A stretch of DNA of 57,702 nt from CAXSBR01 sp964236495 (GCA_964236495.1 CAXSBR010000022.1:1-57702), one strand, 5' to 3'; shown: positions 36,868 through 46,138, counted from the stretch's first letter. A program made the numbers and translations. Notes: generated by a model from the letters alone, not told the origin.

Positions 36868-38265
36868 ATGACCACGTTCGACCTGGCGATCATCGGCTCG
36901 GGCTCGGGTAATTCGATCATCACCGAAGCGCTGGCAGGATGGAGCATCGCGCTGATCGAGGAGTCGACGTTCGGCGGCACCTGCCTGAACGTGGGCTGCA
37001 TTCCGACGAAGATGCTCGTCTACGCCGCCGAAGTCGCGCACACCATCGCAGGCTCCGCTCGGTACGGCGTGGACTCGCACCTGGACCAGGTTCGCTGGAG
37101 TGACATCCGCAACCGCGTGTTCGGTCGCATCGACCCGATCTCAGCCGGCGGACGGCTGTACCGCGATGAGTCCGACCACGTCACCCTGTTCCAGGCGCAC
37201 GCCGAGTTCGACGGACCGCGATCCCTACGACTGAGCACCGGCGAACAGATCTCCGCCGATCACGTCGTCATCGCCACCGGCTCGCGCGCGTCCGTACCGC
37301 CCGTCGTCGCCGACAGTGGGGTGCCCTTCCACACCTCGGACACGATCATGCGGATCGCGCACCTGCCTCGACGGCTGGCAATTGTGGGCGGCGGATACAT
37401 CGCATGCGAGTTCGCGCACATCTTCTCCGCGCTGGGCGTCGAGGTGACCCTCGTCGTGCGCGGTAGCGCGCTGTTGACGGCGCTGGACGAGGAGATCAGC
37501 CGCCGCTTCACCGAGCTGGCCCAGGGTCGGTGGACCGTGCATCTGAACGCCGACGTCACCGCGGTGACCGGTACTGCCGACAATGCCGGCGCTGCCGGCG
37601 CGGTGACGCTGGAGCTGGACAGCGGCGAGCGCGTCGAGGCCGACCTGCTACTGGTCGCCACCGGCCGCATCCCCAACTCCGACCGGCTGGGTCTGGACCG
37701 CGCCGGCGTGGCGGTCACCGAGGGCGGTCTGGTGCGCGTCGATGAGTACCAGCAGACGTCGGCCGACGGCATCTGGGCACTGGGCGACGTCAGCTCCGAC
37801 CAGCAGCTCAAGCACGTCGCCAATCAGGACGCCCGAATCGTCGCGCACAACCTGGCCTTTCCGCACGCGCTCAAGGCCAGTAACCACCACGCGATTCCCG
37901 CCGCGGTGTTCACCGAGCCGCAGATCGCCTCGGTAGGTCTCACCGAGCAGGCCGCCCGCCGCCGGGGCGTGAAGTACGTCAGCGCTGTCCAGCGCTTCGG
38001 CTCCACCGCCTACGGCTGGGCGATGGAGGACACCACGAGCGTGTGCAAGCTGCTCGCCGACCCCTCGACGCACCAGCTGCTGGGCGCGCACATCATGGGC
38101 CCACAGGCCTCGATCCTGATCCAGCCGCTCATCCAGGCGATCACCTTCGGCCAGACGGTCACCCAGCTGGCCAACGACCAGTACTTCATCCATCCGGCGT
38201 TGACCGAGGTCGTCGAGAACGCGCTGCTGGCGCTGCCCTTCCCAACGCCCGACGTATCGGCCTGA
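36868..38265 (+). CDS. mtr: Mycothione reductase
   Basis: 465 residues from ATG 36868 behind CCGGAGGT. The FAD motif GSGSGNS lies at 10-16, the redox disulfide is C39/C44 (GGTCLNVGCIPTK), the NADPH domain opens AIVGGGYIACEFAHIF, and the dimer-interface catalytic pair is H442/E447 (FIHPALTE). It reduces mycothiol disulfide with NADPH, maintaining the main actinobacterial thiol. The GSGSGNS opening and overall length match mycobacterial Mtr rather than lipoamide dehydrogenase. It lies close to a redoxin and a possible redox-sensing sigma pair, which fits a thiol-stress neighbourhood. Confidence 0.93.
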   Translation: MTTFDLAIIGSGSGNSIITEALAGWSIALIEESTFGGTCLNVGCIPTKMLVYAAEVAHTIAGSARYGVDSHLDQVRWSDIRNRVFGRIDPISAGGRLYRDESDHVTLFQAHAEFDGPRSLRLSTGEQISADHVVIATGSRASVPPVVADSGVPFHTSDTIMRIAHLPRRLAIVGGGYIACEFAHIFSALGVEVTLVVRGSALLTALDEEISRRFTELAQGRWTVHLNADVTAVTGTADNAGAAGAVTLELDSGERVEADLLLVATGRIPNSDRLGLDRAGVAVTEGGLVRVDEYQQTSADGIWALGDVSSDQQLKHVANQDARIVAHNLAFPHALKASNHHAIPAAVFTEPQIASVGLTEQAARRRGVKYVSAVQRFGSTAYGWAMEDTTSVCKLLADPSTHQLLGAHIMGPQASILIQPLIQAITFGQTVTQLANDQYFIHPALTEVVENALLALPFPTPDVSA

Positions 38266-38415
38266 AGTGCACCGACGTCACCGCTGAGCGCACCGACGCA
38301 GCTGGCGCCCTCGATCTACTGACCCGCGACGCGCGAACACCGAACCGCCCTGCGGCTACCGTTACAGGAATCCGGCCGAACAAACGCGACCGTTGCTGAC
38401 GAAGGGACGACGCTC

Positions 38416-38598
38416 ATGTGGGCTCTGCTCTCCACCCGTGTGCGCACCTGGCTGGCCGTGGCTGTCCTGGTGCCGATCATCCGCGCCGTGCTGCGCAAGG
38501 GCGCTGCGCGCAATCCGACTTCGCCGATGGCGGGCCGGCTGCGTCAGACCGACGATTTCCTCGGCCGGTTCGGCAAGCAGCGCAAGCGACGACGCTGA
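38416..38598 (+). CDS. Small basic membrane protein (60 aa)
   Basis: 60 residues from ATG 38416 with GAAGGGAC upstream. One hydrophobic helix (about 11-25, WLAVAVLVPIIRAVL) is followed by a strongly basic tail ending GKQRKRRR. It lies between mtr and fgd on the same strand. I do not recognise the family. Ribosome site, composition and spacing support a real gene. Confidence 0.6.
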   Translation: MWALLSTRVRTWLAVAVLVPIIRAVLRKGAARNPTSPMAGRLRQTDDFLGRFGKQRKRRR

Positions 38599-38670
38599 CA
38601 CCGGCACTGCGGCTGACGTGGCCGCTCCGGTGCGCCCACCTCGACGGGCCTGTTCGACCGGCCTGAAAGA

Positions 38671-39714
38671 ATGGACGACGTGACGCTGCGCATCGGATAC
38701 AAGGCTTCTGCCGAGCAATTCGCTCCCCGTGAGCTCGTCGAACTCGCGGTGGCCGCTGAGCAGCACGGACTGGACAGCGTCACCATCAGTGATCACTTCC
38801 AACCGTGGCGCCACGACGGCGGGCACGCACCGTTCTCGATGGCGTTCCTGGCCGCGGCGGGCGAGCGGACCGAGCGGGTGTTGTTGGGCACGAGCGTCCT
38901 CACTCCGACATTTCGTTACAACCCGGCCGTGATTGCGCAGGCGTTTGCGACCCTGGGCTGCCTGTACCCCGACCGGATCATGTTGGGCGTGGGCACCGGT
39001 GAGGCGCTGAACGAGGTGGCCGTGTCTGCCGTGCAGTGGCCCGAATTCAAAGAACGCTTCGCCCGGTTGCGCGAGTCGGTGGCGCTCATCCGCCAGCTGT
39101 GGCGCGGCCAGCGGGTGACCTTCGACGGGCAGTACTACCAGACCCATGACGCGAGCATCTACGACCGACCCGAGTACGAGGTCCCGATCTACATCGCCGC
39201 CGGTGGCCCGGTGGTGGCCAAGTACGCCGGCCGTGCTGGCGACGGTTTCATCTGCACCAGCGGCAAGGGTATGGAGCTCTACACAGACAAGCTCCTGCCC
39301 GCGGTCGCCGAGGGCGCGCAGGTGGCAGGGCGCGACAGTGCCGCGGTCGACCGGATGATCGAGATCAAGCTCTCCTACGACCGTGATCCCGCGCTGGCCC
39401 TGGAAAACACGCGGTTCTGGGGCCCGCTGGCGTTGACAGCGGAGCAGAAGCATGGCCTGCACGATCCGATCGCCATGTCGGCCGCAGCCGACGCACTGCC
39501 GATCGAGCAGATTGCCAGCCGCTGGATCGTCGCCTCGGACACCGACACCGCCCTGGCAGCGATCACGCCCTACGTCGAAGCCGGGTTGAACCATCTTGTC
39601 TTCCACGGGCCGGGCGGAGATCAGCGCCGGTTCCTGGATCAGTTCGCGACGGATGTTCTGCCCGGGCTGCGTCAGCTCGCGGGATCGGCGCCGTCCGGGC
39701 CGGTTCGAAGCTGA
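38671..39714 (+). CDS. fgd: F420-dependent glucose-6-phosphate dehydrogenase
   Basis: 347 residues, nearly collinear with mycobacterial Fgd1: IGYKASAEQFAPRELVEL at the start, ISDHFQPWRHDGGHAPF (catalytic His and Trp around the F420 site), LGTSVLTPTFRYNPAVIAQA, GVGTGEALNE, WPEFKERFARLRES and GDGFICTSGKG for phosphate binding. It oxidises glucose 6-phosphate to the 6-phosphogluconolactone while reducing coenzyme F420 in the cytoplasm. ATG 38671 is used; a GTG at 38680 is an alternative. This is strong evidence for an F420-using actinobacterium. Confidence 0.95.
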   Translation: MDDVTLRIGYKASAEQFAPRELVELAVAAEQHGLDSVTISDHFQPWRHDGGHAPFSMAFLAAAGERTERVLLGTSVLTPTFRYNPAVIAQAFATLGCLYPDRIMLGVGTGEALNEVAVSAVQWPEFKERFARLRESVALIRQLWRGQRVTFDGQYYQTHDASIYDRPEYEVPIYIAAGGPVVAKYAGRAGDGFICTSGKGMELYTDKLLPAVAEGAQVAGRDSAAVDRMIEIKLSYDRDPALALENTRFWGPLALTAEQKHGLHDPIAMSAAADALPIEQIASRWIVASDTDTALAAITPYVEAGLNHLVFHGPGGDQRRFLDQFATDVLPGLRQLAGSAPSGPVRS

Positions 39715-39869
39715 TCACGTCGGTAACAGTTGAATAACGGTACCTAGCCGGTCAGTGCCGAGCAGGATTGACTGAGTACGTTCCTGCAAGAATCGGTGCG
39801 CTTCTGGTCGAACGTGTGCAGGTCTGCGTGCGATCGCTCGCCCGCCGTAACCGGAAAGGACTGGCCGCC

Positions 39870-40949
39870 ATGATCAAGACGTCCATGCTCCTCGCCGACA
39901 AGCGCGAGCTGATCTACTTCGACGACGTTGCAGGCGAGCGGCGCGTACTGCACGACGGCCGTCCCCTGCCCGAGCGGGCGAGTGGCTCGGAGCTGCGCTA
40001 CGACGCTCTGCTCGACGAGTGGATTGCCATCGCCTCGCATCGTCAGGGCCGCACGTTTCTGCCCCCGGCCGACCAATGCCCGCTCTGCCCGTCCACACCG
40101 GAGAACCCGAGCGAGATCCCGGGGCCCTACGACGTCGCGGTGTTCGAGAACCGATTCGCGTCGCTGTCGATGGCCGCCCCGCAGCCGGTGGCGCAGGAGT
40201 GGGACCAGTCGCTGTTCGAACGGCGCCCAGGCCATGGGCGCTGCGAGGTCGTCGTGTTCACCAGCGAGCACAACAAGACATTCAGCCAGGTCAGCCCGCG
40301 CCGCGCCCGGACGATCATCGACGCCTGGATCGACCGCACGCTGGCCCTGCGCGCAATGCCAGGCATCCGCGAGGTGTACTGCTTCGAGAACCGCGGTGAG
40401 GCGATCGGCGTCACGCTGAGCCATCCGCACGGCCAGATCTATGGCTATCCCTACGTCACGCCGCGCACTCGCAAGATCCGCGGCGCCGCCGACCGCTACC
40501 ACGCCCGCACCGGGCGTCGCCTGCAGGACGACATCGTCGAGGCCGAGATTGCAGCCGGCGTGCGCGTCGTTGACGAAAGCGAGCACTGGATCGCCTTCGT
40601 GCCGGTGGCGGCCCGGTGGCCGATCGAGCTGCACCTGTACAGCAAGCGCCCGGTGCGCGATCTGCCGTCACTCGACGACGCCGAGTGCGACGATCTGGCG
40701 CAGTTCTACGTGCGGCAGTTGCGCCGGGTGGAGGGCCTGTACGAGGTCGAGGTGCCCTACATCTCGGGCTGGCGCCAGGCGCCGCTGGGCGACAAGTACG
40801 ACCAGCTACGGCTGCACCTGCAGCTGTTCTCGACCCGCCGCGCAGCCAACAAGCTGAAGTTTCTGGCCGGCTCAGAGTCGGGGTCGGACGCCTTCATCGC
40901 CGACGTCACCGCCGAAGTCATCGCCCAGTCACTGCGGACAGCGCTGTAG
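39870..40949 (+). CDS. galT: Galactose-1-phosphate uridylyltransferase
   Basis: 359 residues from ATG 39870, preceded by AAAGGA. Zinc-binding cysteines C70 and C73 (CPLCPS) and the HIT-type active site SHPHGQIYGYP with nucleophile H187 identify class I GalT. GYPYVTPR and LHLYSKRPVRDLP are further family blocks. It transfers UMP between glucose and galactose 1-phosphates in the Leloir pathway. galK and galE are not adjacent. Galactose from beta-galactosides cleaved by the island B enzymes could feed it, but linkage is not shown. Confidence 0.93.
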   Translation: MIKTSMLLADKRELIYFDDVAGERRVLHDGRPLPERASGSELRYDALLDEWIAIASHRQGRTFLPPADQCPLCPSTPENPSEIPGPYDVAVFENRFASLSMAAPQPVAQEWDQSLFERRPGHGRCEVVVFTSEHNKTFSQVSPRRARTIIDAWIDRTLALRAMPGIREVYCFENRGEAIGVTLSHPHGQIYGYPYVTPRTRKIRGAADRYHARTGRRLQDDIVEAEIAAGVRVVDESEHWIAFVPVAARWPIELHLYSKRPVRDLPSLDDAECDDLAQFYVRQLRRVEGLYEVEVPYISGWRQAPLGDKYDQLRLHLQLFSTRRAANKLKFLAGSESGSDAFIADVTAEVIAQSLRTAL

Positions 40950-41267
40950 ACAGGTACCAGCAGCGCTGGGGACGAGCATGCCAAGATGCGCGGCCACCGC
41001 GCGATACTTTCGTCGCGGTCGCGCATCCCCCGATGCTCCACCCCCATGGTGACCGGTCAAATGCACCGGCGCGATGGCCCCTGGTGCCGACCCTAAACGA
41101 TCTTGATTGGCCGCGTCAAGATCTATTGCGGGCCTGCCTCGGGGCCCCACGGAGCCGCTCGCACCGTCTGACGAATGCAGCGTTAGCCACCGTATAGGTG
41201 GTCAACGGTGCACTCGTTCGAGACCGCTACCACTGAGCAGCTAGACGCCGTCGGCTCGACGCGGTGA
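40950..41267. other. 318-bp convergent intergenic region rich in inverted repeats
   Basis: No gene is supported between galT and the aldo/keto reductase stop. Besides the large palindrome at 41170-41219, an 8-bp inverted repeat (GATCTTGA / TCAAGATC) lies at 41099-41106 and 41116-41123. Transcripts from both sides probably end here. Confidence 0.6.
41170..41219. repeat. Large palindrome, copy 1 of a two-copy element
   Basis: Left arm 41170-41191, loop GTATA 41192-41196, right arm 41197-41219. Core arms are TGCAGCGTTAGCCACC and GGTGGTCAACGGTGCA with three mismatches, extended outward by GACGAA / CTCGTTC. The same element, more perfect, occurs at 49007-49059. Confidence 0.75.
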
Positions 41268-42149
41268 TCAGGAGGTGCTCGCGCTCAGCCGCGCGAGCTG
41301 GTCGGCGTTCAGCTCTACGTCTGTAGCGCCGGCGGAATCGGTGATCGTTTCTGGCCTGCTGGCGCCGGGGATCGGTATCACTACCGGCGACAGCGCCAGC
41401 ATCCAGGCCAGACAGGTGCGCTGCGGGCTGACGCCCAGTTCGGCGGCGACGTCGGCGAACGGCGCGTAGCTGCCCACCAGTTCGGCCGCCTTGCCGATGC
41501 CGCCCAGCGGGCTCCAGGGCAAGAACGCCAGCCCCAGCTCATCACACAGATCCAGCTCCGGCCGGCTGGTCAGGAAGTCGGGAGCGAACTGGTTCTGCAC
41601 GCTGACGAAGGCGTCACCCAGGATCGTCCTCGCCTGCCGGATCTGGTTCGGGTCGGCGTTCGAGATGCCCACGGTGCGGACCTTGCCGGCCGTGTGCAGC
41701 TCGGCAAGCGCGCCGAGGCTGTCGGCGTAGTCCACCTGCGGATCGGGCCGGTGGAACTGGTAGACGTCGATCACGTCGACGCCCAGGCGCTGCAGACTCG
41801 CGTCGGCCGCAGCGTGCAGATGGGCCGGTGAGCCGTCCAGATCCCAGTCGCCGTCGGCGGTGCGCGTGCTGCCGCCCTTCGTCGCGACGACGACCTCGCC
41901 GCGAACGCCCAGCCGGTCGAGGCAGGCGCTGAGCAGCTGCTCGTTCTCGCCGGAGGAGTTGCGCCCGTCCGAACCGTAGGCATCGGCAGTGTCGATCAGC
42001 GTGACGCCGGCATCCAGCGCTGCACGCACTGTTGCATCGATGCGCTCGGCGTCCTTGGGGCCTGGCCAGGACATAGGCATGAACCCCATCCCGACCGCGC
42101 CTACCTGAATCCGACCCGCCGCTGCATTGCCGATCGTGCGCTGCTCCAT
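41268..42149 (-). CDS. Aldo/keto reductase
   Basis: 293 residues; ATG 42147-42149 is chosen because GGGG lies 5 nt upstream (another ATG is three codons earlier). The tetrad is readable as Asp and Tyr in LIDTADAYGSDGRNS, Lys in VVATKGG and His in VYQFHRPDP. The NADPH end has PIPGASRPETI. It reduces aldehydes or ketones in the cytoplasm. It lies 69 bp downstream of the MFS pump gene on the same strand and may be co-transcribed with it, suggesting a detoxification pair. Confidence 0.9.
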   Translation of the reverse strand: MEQRTIGNAAAGRIQVGAVGMGFMPMSWPGPKDAERIDATVRAALDAGVTLIDTADAYGSDGRNSSGENEQLLSACLDRLGVRGEVVVATKGGSTRTADGDWDLDGSPAHLHAAADASLQRLGVDVIDVYQFHRPDPQVDYADSLGALAELHTAGKVRTVGISNADPNQIRQARTILGDAFVSVQNQFAPDFLTSRPELDLCDELGLAFLPWSPLGGIGKAAELVGSYAPFADVAAELGVSPQRTCLAWMLALSPVVIPIPGASRPETITDSAGATDVELNADQLARLSASTS

Positions 42150-42218
42150 GGTCCCCATTCTGCTGGTATCAACGGGCACGCGCTCACGACCGGTCTGCTC
42201 GCCTGTCGATCCAGCCAC

Positions 42219-43673
42219 TCAGGCGAGGGCGTTCGTCGTCGTCTTGCGCCGCGCGTCGTGAACGGCCAGAACCAACGCCGCCAGCGCGAACGCGACCGAG
42301 ACGGCAAGCCCGGCGGAGTAGGCGTGCCCGAAGTGCGACTGCCGGTGCCTCGGGCTGCCCGACGGTCCGTCGGCAAGGACGGCGTAGAACACCGCGACGA
42401 TGACGGCCGATCCCAGCGCACTACCGACGCGCTGTGCGGTTTGGAGCATGCCCCCGGCCGTCGAGCCGCCGGCGGAGTCGATCTCGCTCAGCGACAACGC
42501 CTGGTTCGGGGTGATGACGCTGCCGCCACCCAGGCCGGCCACGAACAGCGGCAATGCCATGAACACCGCGACCTGTCCCGGCGACACCAGCCCGGCGCTG
42601 CGCTCGGCGACCACAGCAGTGGCCAACAGACCGGACGTGAACACCGCCAGCGCGACGACGAGCAGCCGCTCGCCGAACCGCGGCACCAGCCGGCCGCCGA
42701 TCTGCGCCGACACCGCCACCCCGACCGCATACGTGGACGCGGTGACGCCCGACTGCAGCGGCGTGAAGCCCAGGCCGCGCTGGAGGAACAGCGCCAACAG
42801 CAGCGGCGTGCCGGTGTAGGAACAGAAGAACAGCAGCGCCAGGCTGACCCCACCGGCATAGGACCGGATCTGGAACAGGCTCAGATCGATCAGCGGATGG
42901 CCACGACGACGGCCCGGTCCGCGCTCCCAGGCCACGAACCCGGCCAGTACAGCCAGCGCCGGAACGACGAATCCGGCCAGCCGTAGATCGCGGGAGGCGT
43001 CGAACTCGACGAGCGGAAAGAGCAGGGCGAACAAACCCAAGGCAAGCAGGCCGGCGCCAGGCAGGTCCAACGCGCGAGTCGTCGTACGCGGTGCAGACGC
43101 GGGCAGCCAGGCCCGGCACAGCACGAAGGAGGCGATCCCGACCGGAACATTGACCAGGAAGCAGAGCCGCCAGCCGTACTCGCTGCCGCCCACCGCGATG
43201 ATGGCCCCGCCCAGCACGGGGCCGGCGGCCGTCGCCACGCCCACCGCGGTACCGATGGCTCCGAAGGCCCGCCCACGTTCGTGCTGCGGAAACAGCTGCT
43301 GCACCAGCCCGGACACCTGCGGATTGATCAGCCCGCCGGCCAGGCCCTGCAGTACCCGGGCCGCAATCAGTATCGCCGGCGTCGGCGCCAGGCCGACCGT
43401 GGCGCTGCACAGCACGAACCCGGCGATGCCGAGCAGGAGCATCGTGCGCCGACCGCGGTCGTCGCCCAGCCGGCCGGCGATGATCGGCACCAGCCCGAAG
43501 GCAAGCACATAGCCCGAGACCACCCATTGCAGCTCGGCCGGCCCGGCGCCGGTACTGCGACCGATCGAGGGCAGCGCCACGTTGACGATGCTGACGTCGA
43601 GCAGGGTCATGAACAGCGCGGTGACGCAGACGGCCAGCGCTCGCCACCGGCGCGGATCCAACTTCTCGTTCAC
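42219..43673 (-). CDS. MFS efflux transporter, DHA2 (14-TM) type
   Basis: 484 residues from GTG 43671-43673. Helix 1 ends in the family motif LDVSIVNVALPSIG, motif A is GRLGDDRGRRTM, and motif C in helix 5 reads GPVLGGAII. About 14 hydrophobic segments are present, as in QacA/EmrB drug:proton antiporters. The N-terminus has no signal beyond helix 1. Upstream (43741-43812) is an unusual double inverted repeat. The substrate is unknown; it probably exports hydrophobic or cationic compounds. Confidence 0.9.
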   Translation of the reverse strand: MNEKLDPRRWRALAVCVTALFMTLLDVSIVNVALPSIGRSTGAGPAELQWVVSGYVLAFGLVPIIAGRLGDDRGRRTMLLLGIAGFVLCSATVGLAPTPAILIAARVLQGLAGGLINPQVSGLVQQLFPQHERGRAFGAIGTAVGVATAAGPVLGGAIIAVGGSEYGWRLCFLVNVPVGIASFVLCRAWLPASAPRTTTRALDLPGAGLLALGLFALLFPLVEFDASRDLRLAGFVVPALAVLAGFVAWERGPGRRRGHPLIDLSLFQIRSYAGGVSLALLFFCSYTGTPLLLALFLQRGLGFTPLQSGVTASTYAVGVAVSAQIGGRLVPRFGERLLVVALAVFTSGLLATAVVAERSAGLVSPGQVAVFMALPLFVAGLGGGSVITPNQALSLSEIDSAGGSTAGGMLQTAQRVGSALGSAVIVAVFYAVLADGPSGSPRHRQSHFGHAYSAGLAVSVAFALAALVLAVHDARRKTTTNALA

Positions 43674-43740
43674 CGGCGATCGCCGTCACTCAACCGGTTC
43701 GACCGTCACTCACTCGATCTCATCCGACCGATCCTGCCGC

Positions 43741-43812
43741 ATGGACGAACCCGCCGTGATCGTGGGCGCAGGAGCTCCGTTGCTCGCATTCGTCCATGAT
43801 CACGGCGGGTTC
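43741..43812. repeat. Two interleaved inverted repeats with crossing topology
   Basis: Order along the strand is A (ATGGACGAA, 43741-43749), B (GAACCCGCCGTGATC, 43747-43761), A' (TTCGTCCAT, 43789-43797), B' (GATCACGGCGGGTTC, 43798-43812). A pairs with A' and B with B', so the pairings cross. It sits 15 bp after the HtrA stop (minus strand) and may act as its terminator. Confidence 0.7.
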
Positions 43813-43826
43813 TGGCAGAAAAGCTT

Positions 43827-45539
43827 CTACTTGGCGGGCCCGGCGATCGTCGTGATCGTGGCGTGCTTGGCGGCGCCCGTTACCGTCTTCCACTCGACCT
43901 TCAGCTTGTCCCCGCCGTGGTAGCCGTCCATCACTGAGCTCAGGCTCGTGGCAGACGTGACTCGGTGGCCACCGATCGAGGTGATCACGTCGCCGGCGAC
44001 GATGCCGGCGCGAGCTGCCGGACCAGCCGCGACCACGTCGCTGATGGTGGCTCCTGCACTACCTGTGGACGCCGTCGCCACTGAGATGCCCAGGAATGCC
44101 GTGCTGCCGATGTGGACCTTGGCGCTGGCCTTGCCCTGCTCGATCTGGTCTGCGATCGACACCGCGGTTCTGATCGGAATCGCGTAGCTCACGTCCTGGG
44201 CCGAGTACTGGTTGCTGCTGGCACCTGCAGTGTTGATGCCGATGATGCGTCCGCCGGCGTTGTACAGCGGGCCACCGGAGTCGCCGGCGACGATATTGGC
44301 GTCGTTCTGGATGAGTCCGGTGAGCTTCTCGGCGTTGGCGCCACCTTCGTCGGAGGCGGTGATCGACTGGTTCAGGGCGGTCACCTTGCCGGTGGCAGCG
44401 CTGGGAACTCCGCCGACACCGCCGGCGTTGCCGACGCCGGTCACCTTGTCGCCCGTCTTCACCACCGCGGTCGTCGCCAGCTTCGCCGTCGTCAATCCGC
44501 TGGCATTCTTCAGCTTGATCACGGCGATGTCATCGCGGGCGTCAGTGCCTACCACGGTGGCGGCGTAGGTCTTGCCGGTGCTCACGACCGTCACCGTGAT
44601 GCTGGTGGCGCCGTTGACGACGTGGTTGTTGGTCAGGATCTCGCCGTCGGAACTCAGCACCATGCCGGTGCCCGCGGCGGATGCGCGCTGGTACATCAGC
44701 ACGGTGTTGATGGTGACGACGCCGACCTGCTGCGCCGCCGTTGCCTTCACCCGCGGTGTCTCGGTGCCGCCGGTCTGGCCGCCGGGAATGCCACCACCTG
44801 GAATCCCACTTGGCATCCCACCTGGCAGGCCGCCCGGCAGGCCGCCGGGACCGCCCGCTCCCCAGCCCCAGCCGCCGCCGGCGCCCGGTGTTGTGTTCGA
44901 ACCCTCGCCCGAACCGGTGCCTGCTCCAGTACCGTTGCCTGCGCCAGTTCCAGTTCCAGTTCCAGTTCCAGTTCCGGTGCCCGAACCGGAACCAGTGCCT
45001 GAGCCAGTGCCCGCGCTCGAGCCGGCCGATCCCGCTCCGGCATCCACCTGCGTCGTAGATACGCCCAGCGAGGAGTTGTGCTGGGTCTCCCGGCCCGCCA
45101 CCACCCCGACTCCGACGCCCGCGGCCACCAGCAGTAACGCCAGCGACGTTCGCAGTCCGCGATGGTGTTCCGGTCGCGGTGCCTGCCCATCCGGCTGCGG
45201 CAGATAGGGCGCTGCCACCCATGGCGCGCCGGCAACACCCGTCGCCCGATCGGCGTCGTGGAGCGGACCGCCGTAGGCACCGTTGGAGGGCGGGTTGTAG
45301 GGAGCCCAGTAATACGGCGCGGCAGTGGGAGACGAATACGGCGGAGTGGACGTCGACCAGCCATCGGGCGGCGAATCCTGCATCGGCGGACCCTGCATCG
45401 GCCAACCCGACGTCGTTGATCCGGGCGCACTCGGCCAACTCGGCGACGCAGCGGCAGAAGAATCAGCCGAGGGGCCTTCGGGCGCGGAGCCGGCCCGGTT
45501 CTCGGGCTGAACAAATGGATCCTGGTTGTGCTCGGTCAT
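43827..45539 (-). CDS. Membrane-anchored HtrA/DegP-like serine protease with PDZ domain
   Basis: 570 residues. A cytoplasmic Pro/Ser/Gly-rich head (1-130) precedes one transmembrane helix (about 131-149), an extracytoplasmic linker of Gly-Thr/Gly-Ser repeats (about 168-255), the trypsin-like domain and a C-terminal PDZ domain (about 470-560, IGSTAFLGISV...AGIVAGDVITSIGG). The catalytic triad is H306 (TNNHVV), D337 (DDIAV) and S421 (GDSGGP). This is the layout of actinobacterial HtrA/PepD envelope-stress proteases. The linker DNA is repetitive (around 44940-45010), so its length may vary between strains or assemblies. Confidence 0.92.
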   Translation of the reverse strand: MTEHNQDPFVQPENRAGSAPEGPSADSSAAASPSWPSAPGSTTSGWPMQGPPMQDSPPDGWSTSTPPYSSPTAAPYYWAPYNPPSNGAYGGPLHDADRATGVAGAPWVAAPYLPQPDGQAPRPEHHRGLRTSLALLLVAAGVGVGVVAGRETQHNSSLGVSTTQVDAGAGSAGSSAGTGSGTGSGSGTGTGTGTGTGTGAGNGTGAGTGSGEGSNTTPGAGGGWGWGAGGPGGLPGGLPGGMPSGIPGGGIPGGQTGGTETPRVKATAAQQVGVVTINTVLMYQRASAAGTGMVLSSDGEILTNNHVVNGATSITVTVVSTGKTYAATVVGTDARDDIAVIKLKNASGLTTAKLATTAVVKTGDKVTGVGNAGGVGGVPSAATGKVTALNQSITASDEGGANAEKLTGLIQNDANIVAGDSGGPLYNAGGRIIGINTAGASSNQYSAQDVSYAIPIRTAVSIADQIEQGKASAKVHIGSTAFLGISVATASTGSAGATISDVVAAGPAARAGIVAGDVITSIGGHRVTSATSLSSVMDGYHGGDKLKVEWKTVTGAAKHATITTIAGPAK

Positions 45540-45721
45540 CGTCGGTCTCCCTGACTCGTGGGTGCTGAAACCAGGTAACTACGCCAGTCTGTTGGCAACC
45601 GAGTAGCCAGCTGTGCGTGATCTGAGAACCTGATTCAGCTCCGACGTCGCGCACCGATGCCCGATGTTGCCCGCTGCCCTCGGGTGGCCGGCATCCACCG
45701 GTTCGTGCCACGATCGAGCAC

Positions 45722-46138
45722 ATGCCCATTGCGACGTCAGCCTTCGCCCACGTACGGATCACGGTCACCGACATCGACCGTTCCCGCGCCTTCTACGACT
45801 CGGTGTTCGGTCTGCCGGTAGCGGTCGAGCTGCCCGCCGACGCTGACGCCACGACGCGCGAGGCGCTGTCATTCCTGTTCGGTGGCGTCATCTATCAGCT
45901 GGGCGATTCACTCTTTGGCCTGCGCCCGGTCGCCTCGGACCGGTTCGACGAGGATCGCGTCGGCCTCGACCACGTGAGCTTCCTCGTCGACAGTCGCGAC
46001 GCGCTCGACGCGGCCGTCTCGACGTTGGACGATCTGGGTGTGGCGCACGAGGACATCAAGGACGTCGGCGCCGGCTACGTCCTGGAATTCCGCGATCCCG
46101 ACAACGTCGCCCTGGAGTTGTTCGCTCAGAAAAAGTGA
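45722..46138 (+). CDS. VOC (glyoxalase-fold) protein
   Basis: 138 residues from ATG 45722. FAHVRITVTDIDRSRAFYDSVFGLPVAVEL is a complete first half-domain with H10 as metal ligand, and VGLDHVSFLVDSRDALDAAV (His) with FRDPDNVALELFA (Glu) completes the second. The metal site therefore looks intact, unlike the VOC at 34802-35188. It is divergent from the HtrA gene and 66 bp upstream of the DUF1810 gene. The substrate is unknown. Confidence 0.85.
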   Translation: MPIATSAFAHVRITVTDIDRSRAFYDSVFGLPVAVELPADADATTREALSFLFGGVIYQLGDSLFGLRPVASDRFDEDRVGLDHVSFLVDSRDALDAAVSTLDDLGVAHEDIKDVGAGYVLEFRDPDNVALELFAQKK

